From an uncultured Eubacteriales bacterium (GTDB lineage Bacteria > Bacillota_A > Clostridia > Christensenellales > Aristaeellaceae), in NCBI GenBank assembly GCA_902795555.1, contig CADBLV010000062.1, positions 1 through 6,381 on the forward strand: a stretch of DNA of 6,381 bases, given 5' to 3'. Positions 5,609 to 6,381 of this stretch are shown piece by piece; position 1 is the first letter of the stretch; each line of letters begins with the position of its first letter. The position numbers and the translations under genes are program-made. The notes beneath the pieces are model-generated. The model was not told the origin of the DNA. It made no database searches and saw nothing but the letters and a program-made list of their open reading frames with translations.

Positions 5609-6381
5609 ATGAAAAAAATGTCGCTTCCCCGTTTCTCGAACCCCTGGCTCAAGTATCTTCCAGTCCTGGTCACCTCCCTTTTCGCGTTCTTCTGTTTCGA
5701 CCAGGGCTTTGATATGAAGATTACCATGCTTCACTCTTCAGAGCTGATCCGGGCCTGGCTTGGCGGGGAAAAATTCTACGCCATGACCTGGACCATCGCG
5801 GAACACACCGGTTATCTCGGCGCTTCCACGCTGGAAAGCGGTGCAATCTACAATATCGTGATCTATCTCACCATGGCTGTCTGGGCGGCCCCGGTTTATC
5901 TGCTGAATCACTTGTTCCATTTCCCCAATTATGTGGAAATTCTGAACCTCTGGGGTCGGGTGCTGGTGGTAGGACTATGCCTGGTGGCGGCCGATCAGTT
6001 AACCCGGTTGGCAGAAGAGCTATTTCCGCGAAAAAAAGAGGAAAGGGAGATTCCCTGGGACCGGGATGTCCGCTATCTCTTCCTTTCTTCACCGATTCTG
6101 CTTTTTGAAGCCATCGTTTTCAATCAGTATGATATCCTGGCTGTCCTGACCGTCATCATCGGTCTTCGCCTGTATTTTAAAAACAGGATGGTACTTTTTT
6201 CTCTGGTCATGTCCCTCTCGATCTGCTATAAACTGTTTGCAGCGCTGGCCTTTATTCCGCTGCTCCTTCTGAAGGAAAAGCGGCTTTGGCGTCTCCTTGG
6301 TTATCTCCTCATCGGTGCTTCCTTATATGTCGTAACCACCCTGGCCTGCACCCTTCTCGATCCGGGCTATTCCGCCACCCA
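5609..6381 (+). CDS. multi-pass membrane protein, GT-C (GT87/DUF2029-like) glycosyltransferase candidate, 3'-truncated
   Basis: The frame runs open from the ATG at 5609 to the window edge, giving 257 residues; an in-frame TAG at 5582-5584 limits upstream extension. It is a polytopic membrane protein, with hydrophobic stretches near residues 15-31, 79-100, 111-130, 156-172, 174-190, 194-221 and 227-250. Between the first two is a loop of about 45 residues starting with the acidic FDQGFD (30-35), where GT-C enzymes carry their catalytic acidic residue. FNQYDILAVLTVIIGLRLYF (171-190), then a helix containing CYKLFAALAFIPLLLL, closely resembles the gQyD and K..P.l.P.l pattern of GT87/DUF2029 and PIG-M-like mannosyltransferases. 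These enzymes use polyprenyl-phosphate sugars on the extracytoplasmic side. A basic loop (RKKEEREIPWDRDVR, 141-155) is likely cytoplasmic. The ribosome binding site is weak (AGG, 5599-5601). Another polytopic role, such as a polysaccharide polymerase, cannot be excluded without the C-terminus. Confidence 0.65.
   Translation, partial: MKKMSLPRFSNPWLKYLPVLVTSLFAFFCFDQGFDMKITMLHSSELIRAWLGGEKFYAMTWTIAEHTGYLGASTLESGAIYNIVIYLTMAVWAAPVYLLNHLFHFPNYVEILNLWGRVLVVGLCLVAADQLTRLAEELFPRKKEEREIPWDRDVRYLFLSSPILLFEAIVFNQYDILAVLTVIIGLRLYFKNRMVLFSLVMSLSICYKLFAALAFIPLLLLKEKRLWRLLGYLLIGASLYVVTTLACTLLDPGYSAT

Overview
The window is a stretch of a surface-polysaccharide (or cell-surface glycan) biosynthesis locus. 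All genes are on the + strand and packed closely. Base composition is near half GC with G/C-leaning third codon positions. Purine-rich Shine-Dalgarno sites (AGGAGGAGG, AAGGAGGA) and flippase and GT2 sequences of a Clostridia-like type suggest a Bacillota (class Clostridia) genome, perhaps a gut or rumen anaerobe. That placement is inferred from sequence style; no taxonomic marker gene is present.

Layout: (1) 1-1461, 3' part of a Wzx/MATE-like polysaccharide flippase, cut by the left edge. (2) 1462-1580, a gap with a possible extended -10 promoter and a striking imperfect inverted repeat. (3) 1581-2288, a soluble GT2 glycosyltransferase resembling dolichol/polyprenyl-phosphate mannose synthases. 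(4) 2319-3395, a single-domain mannose-1-phosphate guanylyltransferase (ManC). (5) 3395-3571, an unrecognised 58-codon ORF whose start overlaps the manC stop (TAATG) and whose stop overlaps the gmd start (ATGA). (6) 3568-4614, GDP-mannose 4,6-dehydratase (Gmd). (7) 4611-5543, an Rmd-like GDP-4-dehydro-6-deoxy-D-mannose reductase, joined to gmd by another ATGA overlap. (8) 5609-6381, the N-terminal part of a multi-pass membrane protein resembling GT-C (GT87/DUF2029-like) glycosyltransferases, cut by the right edge.

How they work together: ManC makes GDP-mannose. Gmd converts it to GDP-4-dehydro-6-deoxy-D-mannose, and the reductase most likely yields GDP-D-rhamnose. The GT2 enzyme could load mannose or D-rhamnose from the GDP-sugar onto a polyprenyl phosphate carrier. 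The GT-C-like membrane protein would then use that lipid-linked sugar on the outer face, and the flippase exports lipid-linked oligosaccharide. The first three enzymatic steps are well supported; the coupling of GT2 to GT-C is inference.

Most of the window is recognisable sugar-nucleotide and glycan machinery. The least explained elements are the 58-codon ORF wedged between manC and gmd, and the long stem-loop in the leader of the GT2 gene. I see no tRNA, rRNA, CRISPR array, transposon or convincing intrinsic terminator.
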